Source of the DNA: Jacaranda mimosifolia
Lineage: Eukaryota > Streptophyta > Magnoliopsida > Lamiales > Bignoniaceae
Assembly: GCA_018894105.1 (NCBI GenBank)
Contig: CM032126.1
Location: forward strand, 28,866,391-28,930,390
Reading direction: 5' to 3'
DNA: 64,000 nucleotides
Shown here: positions 39,001-50,350 of the stretch, one piece after another
How the letters are laid out: each line of letters starts with the position of its first letter
How positions within the stretch are numbered: position 1 is the first letter of the stretch
Made by a program: the position numbers and the translations under genes
Notes under the pieces: generated by a model
Told to the model about the DNA's origin: nothing
The model's input: the letters and a program-made list of their open reading frames with translations, nothing else
Database searches by the model: none

Positions 39001-39223
39001 TAGAAATTTAGCCATCTTCCAACTAGCCCCCAACTATTTTAGTGCCTCACATTAACTCGGTTGACCAAGAATAATTCCATTTAGACCCCCAAAACTATAA
39101 AATGTTGCTCAATTAAGTCTTTTCTATTTATGTTTTAACCCTCAAAACTTTCAAAATTAATAAAATAATTAAATAAAATATAATGATAAAATTTCCACAA
39201 ATTTCAAATTTAGGGGTGTTACA
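36092..39223 (-). repeat. 5' LTR (right copy) of the retrotransposon
   Basis: Starts TATAGCACC (a change from TGTAGCACC) and ends GTGTTACA. It is about 100 bases longer than the left LTR because of a 104-bp tandem duplication (37213-37420, AAGACCAAGCATG at 37213 and 37317) that is single in the left LTR. Confidence 0.92.
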
Positions 39224-40252
39224 TTGAATGCTCAAATTTTTATAATTTAAGATAAATAAAATATTTACTTTTTTAGATGTTAATTTTTTTTTTATTCTCT
39301 AAATGCTTTTATTTGAATTTTAAAATGAAAAAAAAATATTAAGATGACATGATAGTTACTAATTAGTTATGGGGACATTTGATTTGGAATGTATATAGTA
39401 GTGAAGATTTGAATAGATAGAGATAAGATGAGATTAAATAATATATTAGCCTGTTTGATATATAAGTTGGTGTTACAATTAGGTGCAACTATAATTTACT
39501 CTAATCTTTGATGCATGTTTGATGTGTGAGATTAGGTGTTTAAATGACTAAATTACCCTTTAATGGACTAACGAGATGCATCCTTCATGAATTATTCCAT
39601 TTTCCTTTTTTATTCCAGCCGTTTAATCTTGATTCTTTTTTCTTTTTTTTTGGTTTGTTTTTTTTGTATTCCTTTTTATTCCTGCTGCATAAAACCCATT
39701 TACAAGCTTTGCTGCTTATTTTAGAATTAGCATCTAGAAAATCAATAAGTCTTGTGCTTGAATTTTGTAAATCAATAACCTGTTCAATGTTAATTGTATT
39801 TCTCTAATATCTATCCTTCAAGACCTTTATTCTTTTTATACATCGTTAGAAGAATCTGGAGAATTTGATAGATTCTTTTGTGATAAAGAATGTTAGTAAA
39901 TGAATTTAGTAGATATAGCAAAGAGTTTTAATTTTCCCAGGGCCCAGCCTGATGGCTTTTGGAGAGTTAAACTGTATTTATCTTTAGAACTGGCAGCTAT
40001 TTAACAAGCATTGCCATGGCTAATCCTCAACAGATTTGGCAATCTAATTTACTTTATAACATCGTAACTTTTTGTCAAATGGCATCAAATTAAAGCATCA
40101 CATCCCTGCTCATGCAGGAGTTCTTTTGGCACTTTATACAACACTTTCTTAAAGGTTACTCCACATGATGTCAGTAATTTCTACTTTCATGTATAAATCT
40201 TTATAAATCATAACTACTCCATAATCTACAAAAATTATCATTATCACAAAAT

Positions 40253-40565
40253 TTAGTTTGTAACTGAATTAAGAGCCCAACTTTCCACAGTCTCTAGTTT
40301 ACCATTTCCTTTGGGAATGATAAGCCCATGGCCATCAGCTTTCCTTTTGTACACAATGTTAACCTCGTCTGAAAGAGGGGAAAAAGACAACTAACGTTGA
40401 GTTCGAGACCAGTAGAGTGTAAGAGATGACCAACAAAAACAACCATATGAACTAACTAGTTTCCTTATTCCTAAAACCATAGAAGTCATGATCCACATTA
40501 TCCAGCAGCTCAATTGCCTCAATAACAGTTAAATGGGGCATATCAAAGTACTTTGTCCAAACAAT
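40253..40565 (-). pseudogene. PSRP1: Last two exons of plastid ribosome hibernation factor (PSRP1/cpHPF), fragment
   Basis: The minus-strand exon 40457-40565, after a TTTGTAG acceptor, reads [20 protein letters not shown], then [16 protein letters not shown] donor at 40456 and a CAG acceptor at 40369-40371 bound an intron of 88 bases. Exon 40253-40368 then reads NEVNIVYKRKADGHGLIIPK and stops at TAA (40253-40255). These are the conserved C-terminal dimerisation domain words of the long-form hibernation-promoting factor of chloroplasts, which joins plastid 70S ribosomes into inactive dimers or stabilises them. The N-terminal ribosome-binding domain was not found upstream (40566-43000). The intron is kept, so the copy came from DNA, not mRNA. 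It looks recent, since both exons remain open. It is most likely a captured or truncated copy. Confidence 0.8.
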
Positions 40566-40760
40566 CTACAAAGAAATTATCGAGTGAGATATCAACATTA
40601 CTGTTGATCTTTCAGCATGACAATATTCAACCCACAAATCATTAGATCATTACTGTGGACCATTATCTGTTTCGTGGCATCTAGACAGCAGCCAAAGAAG
40701 TGGTCAAGGTTGGGATTTGCTTAATGCCTTGAAAGAAAAAGATACAAGGACAGTAACTCC

Positions 40761-40922
40761 TCAAGACAAGAGATCTGTAGATAAAAGTGCCTTTTGTTGC
40801 TTAAAAGTCACAAAAGCATCATTCTTCTTATGTTTCAAAAAATAAGTCCCCATTTGCTTGTGCCCTAATCGCATATGCCACAATTTGGTACTTTCAGAAC
40901 TTGACATGGATGATAAAGAAAC
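40761..40922 (-). pseudogene. Ty1/copia integrase-region scrap with internal deletion
   Basis: The minus strand reads SSSESTKLWHMRLGHKQMG, the GAG-pre-integrase motif (LWHMRLGH) of copia polyproteins. It is joined directly to YFLKHKKNDAFVTFKQQKAL, which resembles the integrase core around (V)YFLKHKNDAF.TFK. The stretch normally lying between them, including the zinc-binding part and the first catalytic Asp, is missing. A TGA stop ends the reading at 40761. Confidence 0.7.
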
Positions 40923-42401
40923 CTAATAATCTAGGATTCCATACTATAATTCGATGGAAGAACTTTAGGACACCCTTGGGTTAATGCATAAGGTGATGTA
41001 GCCAATTAAGTGACTCTATTAGCATGCGTTTCACTGCATGTGACTAGGTTTGTCACCTTCCTTGAAGCCATGTGAAGTCAAGAATACAAGTGAAATAATA
41101 ACAAACCTTTGCAACTTCTCTACATCATGTTTATGCTATTTTGAATCATTTTGTTCTCACTATAAACTATGGGGAGAGCTAAACTAAACTCTCATAAGTT
41201 TAACGCCAAAAGGGTTCAAGTCCTCTTAAGAGGCTAAACCAAGAACCATCATATAGAGGCAAGCAAAACCAAAGCATTTTCAAAATTACAGCTGTCAGTT
41301 CCTTAAAGATGTTTAAAATGACGATACATTTGGAAGCACACATATGTTCAACTGAATGCATCGGACATGGGGTACATATACTATTTAGTATAACTCTTCA
41401 AATCTTTAATATACAAAACATATTAATTAATCATGTAATTGAATAAAAAGAAAAGTAAAGGGTTATGGTTAGTAGGCTTAAAAAGATGTTTAACAATCAT
41501 GATTGACAGGGAACATAAAGTTAATGTGCCAGTCATATTGAAGCAACAATATTTACTGTTTTAACATCTTATCCTCTCTATTTTGGCACAAACTAGAACC
41601 ACACCGTGACTCACAACTAAAAGCTAAAGACATAATTATCTTTTCACATTGAATTAAGGCAAAAAAGAGTTGGGAAAAAATTGTAGGGGGATTGCAAACT
41701 ATTGGTAGACAATCAAACCTGTTCAGGGGGCTAAATTTTTTTAACTCCCGAGTTAACATTAGCTACTATAATCTATACACAACATTGCCGACAGAAGCAG
41801 TTTTCTCTAAATCAAACCACCTTGTATTATCTTCAATAGAGCTATATAAACTTGATTTCTCGTCACATGAATCGCATTAAGAGGCAAATCCATTTTTGAG
41901 ATGAAGAAGCATCAATACAGTATTAAACATCAATCAACAACTCATTGTCGAATGGGAAACAGTGTTGAAAGAAGCAAAAAACAAAGCTAAAGACAATGGG
42001 TTCCATACCTCTCTCAGAACTAGCTCTGAACTATTTTGAGGATTTGTATGCGCCTTCTATTACGTGCTCAAGTCACCAGAATCTTCGAAAATAGGAAATC
42101 CCCACCAACGACAATACCATACACAACCTTGCAAAATAAGCGGTAATTGTGTTAAATATAACATGAAGGGAAACCGAAAATATAAACAGAAATGAGAGGA
42201 GTAAAACATTACACACGAACCAAATTTGTGATTAATCGCACCCCCCAGGACACAATTAAAATATCAGCTAATCGGCTGAATAGTGAAGGGCCGTCCCAAA
42301 TTGCGGGTCAGCCTGCATTTCCTATATCAAGTATCAAACAGAAGATTAACCCCTATTAGTAGTCCCAATTGAGGCCAATATGTTGTATCAAACACGTCCT
42401 A

Positions 42402-43203
42402 TGTATATTAAACACTTTTCGAATTATGAAGTGTAGTTAGTAATTTAGCTCATATTGAGCCAAGCATCCAGTTGTTAAACAGTGGGGGTAGAGTTTTTAA
42501 GTTAATTAGTAAAGGCTCTGTTATTGTGATATTGAAAGCTATATAATAAGTTGGATAGTTAGTTTCTATGTGTTACAACATATTATTGTGCCTGTTTTAC
42601 TAGCTTTCCTCCTCATCTATGTCAAATTCTAAAATTACCAAATTGTGGTATATGTGATTAAGGCACATGAGTGAAAAAGCGTAATATCACTTTTGCATAA
42701 ATAATTACTTCTTTGTGACCAAAGTACATAGAGGAAAAATGGACTTTTTTTAATCAAACATAAGATAAAAATAAAAGCATTTAGGCACTTTATTCAAAAA
42801 CACATTAAAGGAGTTGGTACTGTATTAATAATATAGATTTTTAATTAGTGTTTGTCAATTGTATATCCTTAATTAGCATTATTATATAACGTGATTTAAT
42901 GAATATTATAATTAATTGCTTCCCAAAATTAAAAATGATAATAAGATGATTAAAGGCAATGTTTGTAACTAAATTTACTGACACTTTGAAAAAAATGTAT
43001 TTCAAAATAATATGAAAATTATAATCATTTTTTAATTATAAAAATTTGATATTCATTCATACACCTGATATCATTAAAAAGACCTTAATAAAAAATTCTT
43101 ATTTCCACAAAATATGGATGGAGCCTTTTTGGTATTTTAATTGTCATTTAACACCTGAAGATAAGGTTTGGGGTTTTGTTTTCATAGTTTACAGAGCTGC
43201 TAT
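42402..43203. other. AT-rich intergenic stretch, no gene seen
   Basis: No ORF with a domain. No transposon end identified. Confidence 0.45.
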
Positions 43204-44083
43204 TGTTGTTCGCAGGATATTCCAACATGCATAAGTGCAACAATATAAAAGAATATCGCAATTCAGATTATCAAAAATTTAATCAAATAATCATAAGATG
43301 GCAAACATGCATTTTTATCAAATTGAAATTCAATTATTTAGCATGCGTGATCAGAATAATTGAATTCAAATACAGCATGCATGATAGAATAATAACATTA
43401 TAAATTCAAGGCATGAGTCCAGGAAAAGCCAAAATTACATATCAATCGAGGCAATAAAGCAATAAAGCATGTTATCAATATATTGAATATAGATACGAAA
43501 TTTAAAGGAAAACTTAGCTTAAGGATCCTATATTGTAACAGAATCAATCAGACGATCAAATCATAGAATTCTGTTTGCCTTGAAGAAACAAGCGCCTCGA
43601 CTCACCAGTGCAACGGGTACAATGCTACTCCTCCTAGGATGAGATGGTCCAGAACGATCAGGTGCACTCCGTCTCGTTCACCTCGAACAATACTCAGTCG
43701 CTGGAATTAGAATTAGATAGCCAAGGTACCAGAATATAAGGATATTTACCCGAATATGAGAAAAGGGATATGTAGTCGAATATCAGAAGGAAGGAATTAA
43801 GAGAGAAAGCTTATGGATGATCAGGGGGAGAGGAAGAACGCGAGCGGGGGAGAGGAAGAACGCGAGCAGAGGAGGCTGCCTTTGGCGTTTTTGGTGTGTT
43901 TCCAAGACTGCCAGAGACAGTCTATTTATAGAGGAGAATTAGGGCTGGCAGAGGGTAATGGGCTGACGGCCAAACCTAATTTCAGCTAGGGTTTGACGGC
44001 TGTTAAGGGCTAATTAGGATTTGACCAAGTAAAACCCTAATCCATGTCTGCCATTATCCCTAAGAATCCGGTTGTGATCTCCA
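43204..44083 (-). mobile_element. Possible solo LTR or LTR fragment (minus strand)
   Basis: On the minus strand the block starts TGTTGGAGATCACAACCGG (44083 downward) and has a good TATA box (CTCTATAAATAGACTG, near 43925-43912), followed by a GC-rich leader. A CA terminus may lie at 43204. A 22-bp unit starting GGGGGAGAGGAAGAAC is repeated twice in tandem at 43824-43867. Flanks GCTAT and GGCAT do not give a clean TSD. The TG start plus TATA suggests an LTR; class and right boundary are uncertain. Confidence 0.4.
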
Positions 44084-44663
44084 ACAGGCATGACTCGGTC
44101 AAGCCTTTATCCGATCAAGCCAACAGTTAAGTTCAAATTTTAATTTTAATTTTCAAATTCAAAATTCCAATTGAATTTCTTCCAAAAAATTAAGACTGAG
44201 ACTGAGACATTTGCCCTAACGCCCACTACCCGGATCCAAAGCCGGGCCGGGAGGCGGCGCACGTGTGGTCCACTTATATGAACCCCTTAAAGAACACTTT
44301 AACAAGCATTCTTACTTGAGTCCAATATAAACTAGTCCACTCTAGTTTATAAAACCAATGTGGGACAAGTGAAGGGATGAAAACCCTTCAACTCCTCCAC
44401 TTGGTTTTATAAGTCACAAGCAAGTCTCCACTATCTCAAGTTTCCTATGTGGGACAACTCAACAAGTAACACTTAACCATTTTCCTTCCTCTATTTCACC
44501 AATTTCACCACCATAATTATCATTGGATTCCAACCATAATTGGCTTCCATCCAAAATTAACAAAACATGTAATTAGGCTCAATGGTGTCAATTACAACAG
44601 CTTTTTCTATTCGATTTCCATATTTACTTCTCCAATAATTGTTAATAATTTCTCTCTCTTGCC
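44084..44663. other. Non-coding stretch, probably LTR-derived
   Basis: It contains AAAACCAATGTGGGACAAGTG and CTATGTGGGACAACTC phrases, common in plant LTRs, and a GC-rich patch at 44220-44270. No gene or clear ends. Confidence 0.35.
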
Positions 44664-44671
44664 CTTTGTAA

Positions 44672-45281
44672 TAAGTGTGTTTATCGGATAAATTCGATCC
44701 AATGAACCCGGCAATCCAAATCGAACTAATCCAATTGGTTCAAATTGGATCGGTAAAATTTGATCAAATCCGATTACATTTGGTTTGGTTCTCGGATTTC
44801 TTATTCACTTATCCGCCCTGCCCAGATGGTTTAATTAAAATAAATAATAATTTATTTATTTATTTTTTAAATTATGACTTTTGTTATATATATATATATA
44901 TATATTTATGTTTAATGTTCAACTTAGATTTGAATTTGGGATTTTACACTATCAGTTATGGCTATTGTAAAGAAGAAGATAGTTTATAATAATTATGACT
45001 TGTGGTGCCCAGGAACAATGTTGTGTGCTTTTTGTTTTGATAGAATTATGTTATCCTAATGTTGTTTATGTAGGCCATCTATTTAGTTTTAATTTAGATA
45101 TAGCTAGAGCTTGCTAATTTTTTCTTAGTTAAAGAGCTAATGAAATTGCAACCGGTGCTTGCTTGCTTTTTTATTTTTATTTACTTGTGAACCCGATTAA
45201 CCAATCCAATTCAACTAAAAATGATTAGTTGCATTCATTTTCTCCTCAAACCCGAACCAACCTGACTCGTGAACACCCCTA
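44672..45281. mobile_element. Non-autonomous hAT-type element, TSD CTTTGTAA/CATTGTAA
   Basis: The ends are TAAGTGTGTTTA and TGAACACCCCTA, inverted with three mismatches in 12. The 8-bp flanks CTTTGTAA (44664-44671) and CATTGTAA (45282-45289) differ by one base. A paralogous sequence at 46741-46950 carries the same flanks joined without the element (CTTGGTAA at 46779-46786), an empty site. Like the element at 8221-8847 it has CCAATT/GGATCGG-rich subterminal sequence and no transposase. Confidence 0.85.
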
Positions 45282-45289
45282 CATTGTAA

Positions 45290-47509
45290 AGTCATTTCTC
45301 ATTTATTAAATATTACCAAGCTTGTCACTTTGGTTATGCCCCTCACCAAGTTGGTTTATTAATTTTGTGTTTGTTGGCGCGTCAATTTCCTTCTATATAT
45401 ATATATATATATATATTAATTCTTACAAGCAAAAGAAATTTTCAATTGATGATTTTAAAATAATTTTAAAATTTTTTCTGAAATATTTACTTTTATTTTC
45501 TTTTAAGTTTCTGAAATTCAATTGTTTTTGCATTTACAAAGTTGAAAAACGATTTTGGTCCAAAACTAGTATCTCATTTTCTGAGCAGTAACAACTTGGT
45601 TTTTGTCGTTATTTGTGTTTGTGGGCGTATCAATGTTCTTACTTACAAGCAAGAGAATCTTTTATTTAATAAGACAGGCATATATGCATACCTAACTTGG
45701 ATTTTGTATTGAAAAATATGTAAATTTTCACTTACCTGATCAGCAACATCTCCATACGTATCTAAACTTAAAATTCATAAAATTGCATTGATTTGAGTAG
45801 GACTAACATTTGTCCCCGTGAAGAAATTATGAGGTTATATATTCCACAAATTGTAGATAAAGCTATGTGTTTAAGTGTTGTAAAATTAATAAATTAATTC
45901 AACAAAATTTATATAAATTTTTAGATATATTTACTATTTTAAAATTATTAAATATTTTAATTTAATATTATTAAAGTTATATGGTCTAAAGTGATAAATT
46001 AGATTTGTAAAAAATTTTAGAAGATAAATTTGTATGAAATAAAATTTTATAAATTTGAAGGATATTTGCTATTTTAAATTCTAATGTGCAAGTTTAAAAT
46101 TTTTTTAGGACTCAATTCATTTAATTGGATAATTTAGCAAGTGGGATATATGTGTATATATGTGAATATATATAAGTATATAAATATTTTTCAAGATTTA
46201 TCTTTTTTTTTTTATCTTTTTGCTTTTTTCAATTTTATGTACTTATTTTTTGATTTTTTGTGCAAATTTTTCTTTTTTTAATTTTTTGGTGTAGTATATA
46301 CATGGCAAGAAGGGCTTGCCACACTACATGCCACGTAGGAGAGAGGACGTGACATGGCGTTAGGTCAGACGCCACGTGGATCGGGCCAGTTGCAAATAAA
46401 ATTCGAGCTGAAATTGTCCTCAAATTGCCAAATTTTAAAAGTTAGTGTACCAATTTTATGTTCTGAAAAGATAAAATTAAAATTTGCTAGTAAGATATAG
46501 TTACGAGACCAATTTTACATTTTTTCCTATTTCAAAATTAGGGTTTGAATTATATACAAAGACTTTCAAATCTGAATCAAAAGCTTCGCATGTTGAAGGT
46601 ACAATCCAAATCAAAGTCAAGTAAAAGCGACACTTTGGTGGAATCAGTGGGATTTATCAATCACCCCTATGGAAGATGATTTTCAAAGTTTATAGAGCAT
46701 TTTTTTTTTTAATTTCCCTCTTCAATCTGCACAGTCACTTTCCAATAATTGTCAACTCAATAATTTTTGTGTCTTGCCCTTGGTAAAGTCGTCATTTCGC
46801 ATTTATTAACATTACCAATCTAGTTCTCATTTCTGCCCCTCTCACCATACCTACTGGATTTTTGTCATGTTGTGTTCTATATATATACATATACATATCT
46901 ATATATATATTATAAAAACAAGCAAGAGAATTTTGTATTTAATATAATCTAGATTTTTCTCATTTAATAAATGCTTTATAGCTCTATGACTTGAATGATA
47001 ATAACGTATTATTATTCTAATAGAGAAGAACCAATAATTGAAGCCCATAATTTATGACTTTCATGAGTTGACATACTATTGTAATGAAGGAGCATGTAGA
47101 ATTTGCAGGGAAAAATTGGCTATTTAAATTGAACCCTCTTAGGATCCAAAAGTACTACACTTGTTATCCTTTTAGTCTGCAAATTATATATCATTCCCTT
47201 TGTCCTCAAATCCTTCCTCTCTACACTGATCCTTAATTTGTCTTGTTTCTGCGTTCTTTATTCTGCTTTACTGAAGTCAAAAACTTAAAAACAAATCATA
47301 TATATATATATACACAAATTATTTGTGTTGTTGCATCCAAAACACTCGAAATACTGATCAGAAAATTATCAAGTCAAGTTTACTATAGCATAAACATGAT
47401 ATCATATGGCTATTCAAATTATGGATCAAGGAAACGTTCGGAGTTCTAAAGCAATCAAGTCGAAACACTCAAAAGTGATTAAGCAATTCTTTTGGGTGAA
47501 AATTCATGG
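45290..47509. repeat. Intergenic stretch with local duplicates of one segment
   Basis: Three related segments occur: 44631-45440 (interrupted by the hAT element), about 45595-45690, and 46741-46950. Shared words include TCCAATAATTGT, CATTTATTA..ATTACCAA, and a (TA)n tract followed by ACAAGCAA(A/G)AGAA. A GC-rich patch at 46310-46390 has GCCACGTAGG and GCCACGTGGATC words often seen in plant transposons. No gene seen. Confidence 0.55.
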
Positions 47510-49011
47510 ATCATGAATTGTTTTGCATTGCATACCCACTTCGTCAGCCGGAAGCATTTTAGGTAACAATTTTATGCTTTTCCCACATGAGAATTAAGAT
47601 TCAATCTCAGTAGCAACGAATATGTAGATTTTTTTTAATGAATATGTGGGCATAAGTATAATTACTTTTGTTTATGAAAGTTTTGAAATTCTGGTGCGCC
47701 ATTAGAGGCCAACACAAATCCAGCACTTACTATTTTAGGTGACATTCTATTTTCGTTCATTGACTAGCATAGTTTTACAATTATTTCTTGAGCAAAGAAG
47801 AATACTTCGAAATTATTTGTAAACAACCACTCAATATCAATACAAATATATTGTATTCTTTCTTTCTCTTAAGAAAAAAAATAAATAAAACGTTTTCTTT
47901 GTTTCTCTTAAAAAAAATTTAAAAAAATTGTTACATAACACAACTCAGTTGTTAGATTCCCATAAATAGTAGTCTCTATATGTGATTTTGGACAATCCAC
48001 ATCTCTTGAACTAATTTTTAGAACGAGCTAGGCGCAAGATTCATTCGTTGATATGGTATTACTGTATTAGAGCCATTCATATTCATTTCTTGGTATTGGG
48101 CCACCTATTCATATTATTTCACGCTCCAAAAATCCCATCCATTATGCCGGGGTGTGTTAGATTCTCACATCAGTTAAATAAATTAGTAGTTTCTATATAT
48201 ACTTTTGGATAATTCTTATATCTTGAGCTATTTTTTAGGGTGAGTTAAGACCCGAAAGTCATTCTTTGGTATCACTTATAAGAAATTAGCCTCCCCATCT
48301 ATGTGACCTTCACAATAAATTGAAAGCTTTGAGAAAAGATCAAAAAATAAGTAAATTTCATATTTATATGTGCGTGTATATTCTTATTATTACATGAATA
48401 TTTGTATAGGAGACTACAATCAAAAGATCTAAATTTTTATCATTTTATGGTTGTAACTAAACGTTCTAAAGCACCAAGAGACTTCTATTATTTATAAAGT
48501 ATCATAACTATTATCAAAATTAATCATATATACACACTAATACAAGTTATGCAAAAGCTCATGTAACGTAAATGATACAATAGTACTCAAATAATTAAAG
48601 TTATGTTGATATATACTCATATTTAATTTATATCATTGCATAAGTTATAATTGTGGGACCCCATACAATAAATACATCAATTATGCATAAACTTCGCATA
48701 TGCGTTACCGGTTTGAGAAATTTTGACATTGAATTTTATAAACTATTAATTTTTCTAAAATAATAGATGAAATACTTAACCCCAATAGATGATAATAGGA
48801 ATCGTACTTTTAATAGCACTAAAAGAAAGTCTTTTTCATTTTTCTTTGTAATATTTTTCAAAATGTTTGATTTTACAATTAAACCTCTATTAAATTATAT
48901 CTATCATTAATTTAGAGTTGTTCAGAAATTAAAGAAACTAGTTACTTGATATTGTTTTTTCTGTATGGTAAGGGAAGTTCAAGTTTACTTATGTTGCAAT
49001 TTATTTTATTG
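47510..49011 (+). repeat. 1.5-kb direct duplication, left copy (upstream of the NLR gene)
   Basis: From ATCATGAATTG to TTATTTTATTGA this block matches 56443-57949 nearly base for base with small indels. It is in direct orientation, about 8.9 kb from its partner, and contains a TRIM (47950-48261). No ORF of note. Confidence 0.92.
47950..48261 (+). mobile_element. TRIM-like miniature LTR element, left copy
   Basis: Two related ~100-bp repeats start TGTTAGATTC (47950 and 48155) and end in TCA. They share TTTTGGAYAAT, ATCTTGARCTA and GAGYTARG words. Between them lies a TGGTATTA...AGAGCC sequence that resembles the tRNA-Met primer site but is split by a 9-base insertion. No coding region. Confidence 0.6.
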
Positions 49012-49286
49012 AATAAAATGGGAGACATAACAGTTGAACAACTAATTGATTATTATATTGAATAATTCATAGACAATGTATCAAAAATCATTAATATTAT
49101 TTGATGATTATGGTAATTCTGATATATAGAATATGGTGCAACTATTTAATAACCAAAATAAAAGAAGAGCACTTATAATTAATGTCTGAAGGTGACATTC
49201 GGGTTGTTTGTTTGTTTGTTTTTTTCCTTCTGTTTCTTCGTCGAGTGACAAAATCAGGATTTCATGGGATAAGGACCCTTAGCTGG

Positions 49287-50350
49287 TGATTGGTGTGCTG
49301 GAATAGAATTAGATGAGAATGAAATGACTTTAGGATTGAAATAAAGATAGAAAAGGAATGATATCAATATAACTAATCATATGCTTGATATGTACAAGGA
49401 ATGAGAAATGAATGAAATCATCAGTCCTTGCTTGATTTCATTATCATGATTGATGATTTGAATGACCAACATGAATGGAATGAACTTTTTGAATGGCTAA
49501 ATTACCCTTTTGGAAAAAGTTATTAAAATAAAAGTTTTACTAAAAAATATTTTGTATATATTACTATAAGAAAATTTTGTGGGGTAAGTCTATAATTATA
49601 CAATTTTAATATCACTTTTAATGCTATTCAAATTACATATACATTTACATAAAAAAATTATTAAAGCAATTCATTTGAAATTACTCTTTCTATAATTATA
49701 ACTTACAACCTCTTCTAAACCTTTAATAAAATATTATCAGAAAATTTATAAAATGTGTTATAATTAGAGTGCTCAACTTTTTTCCTTTTCTTGCATACAC
49801 GATTCTTCATTTATTAATTTTGTATATAGTTTTTTAATCATTCAAAGAGATGCAAATATAATTAATATTTTAATATATATATATATATATATTTTATCAG
49901 GCATAGGCTGAGTTGATGATGCTTTTACTTTTTTTATTATAAAGATTAAAAGGTGCATAGTTATTCTTATTTTTATTATTTATTATTTATTGTTTATATT
50001 CTTATAATAATTTAATATTTTTTATAATATTAACAAAAATATATAATTAAATCAAAACACATAGTAATCAAATAAGCTAAAATATAATATCAAACATTTA
50101 CATAGTGAAGTTTTTTTTATTTAAATATAAAAGTCTTTTGTAAAATTTTGGAGGTTAATATTGTCAAAAGAAAATATAATTTCATTCCTGATGAATTTGG
50201 AGTGGTTACACCTACAGGGGAGGGAGAGAATAGTTAAACGCATATTTTTAAAAATTGGAATTTCTGTCTCTTCATTATACGAAGTACGAATTTAGAAATG
50301 GACTTGAAAATGTCCAGTCCGTTTCCACCCCAATCCTATATACCAATCAT
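49287..50350. mobile_element. Possible TIR element of about 1.06 kb
   Basis: It starts TGATTGGTGTG and ends TATACCAATCA, inverted repeats of about 11 bases with mismatches. Inside there are repeated AATGAAAT / ATTTCATT words and a GGCTAAATTACCCTTTT phrase common in plant MITEs. No transposase and no clear TSD. The stretch 49012-49286 just before it holds nothing recognisable. Confidence 0.4.

Larger units (their letters stand above)
29042..39223 (-). mobile_element. Complete non-autonomous Ty3/gypsy-like LTR retrotransposon, gag only, TSD TTGAA
   Basis: Two direct LTRs (29042-32070 and 36092-39223) enclose a 4.0-kb interior. The element is flanked by a perfect TTGAA repeat (29037-29041 and 39224-39228). 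Next to the right LTR, the minus strand reads TGGTATCAGAGC, the standard plant primer binding site for initiator tRNA-Met. Next to the left LTR lies a pyrimidine run that is a purine tract on the minus strand. Both place transcription on the minus strand. The only coding trace is a broken gag. No protease, reverse transcriptase, RNase H or integrase motif was seen, so it resembles LARD-type elements that need an autonomous partner. The LTRs differ at many sites and by a 104-bp duplication, so the insertion is old. Confidence 0.93.
39449..42398. mobile_element. Putative TIR-bounded element (~2.95 kb) carrying gene fragments
   Basis: The left end (GCCTGTTTGATATATAAGTT at 39449) and the reverse complement of the right end (GACGTGTTTGATACAACATA, ending at 42398) align over roughly 80 bases with gaps. 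Both contain CAATTRGG, then TAATCTT, then a second TGTTTGAT and ATWAGG. The flanks are TTA (39446-39448) and CTA (42399-42401), near the TTA/TWA target of PIF/Harbinger elements. Inside lie PSRP1 exons and a copia integrase scrap. The alternative is two separate MITE pieces in opposite orientation that happen to flank this stretch. No transposase was found. Confidence 0.5.

Noticed and set aside
42000..42150. First exon of the PSRP1 gene upstream of its last exons
   Set aside because: Minus-strand readings show no similarity to the N-terminal ribosome-binding domain.
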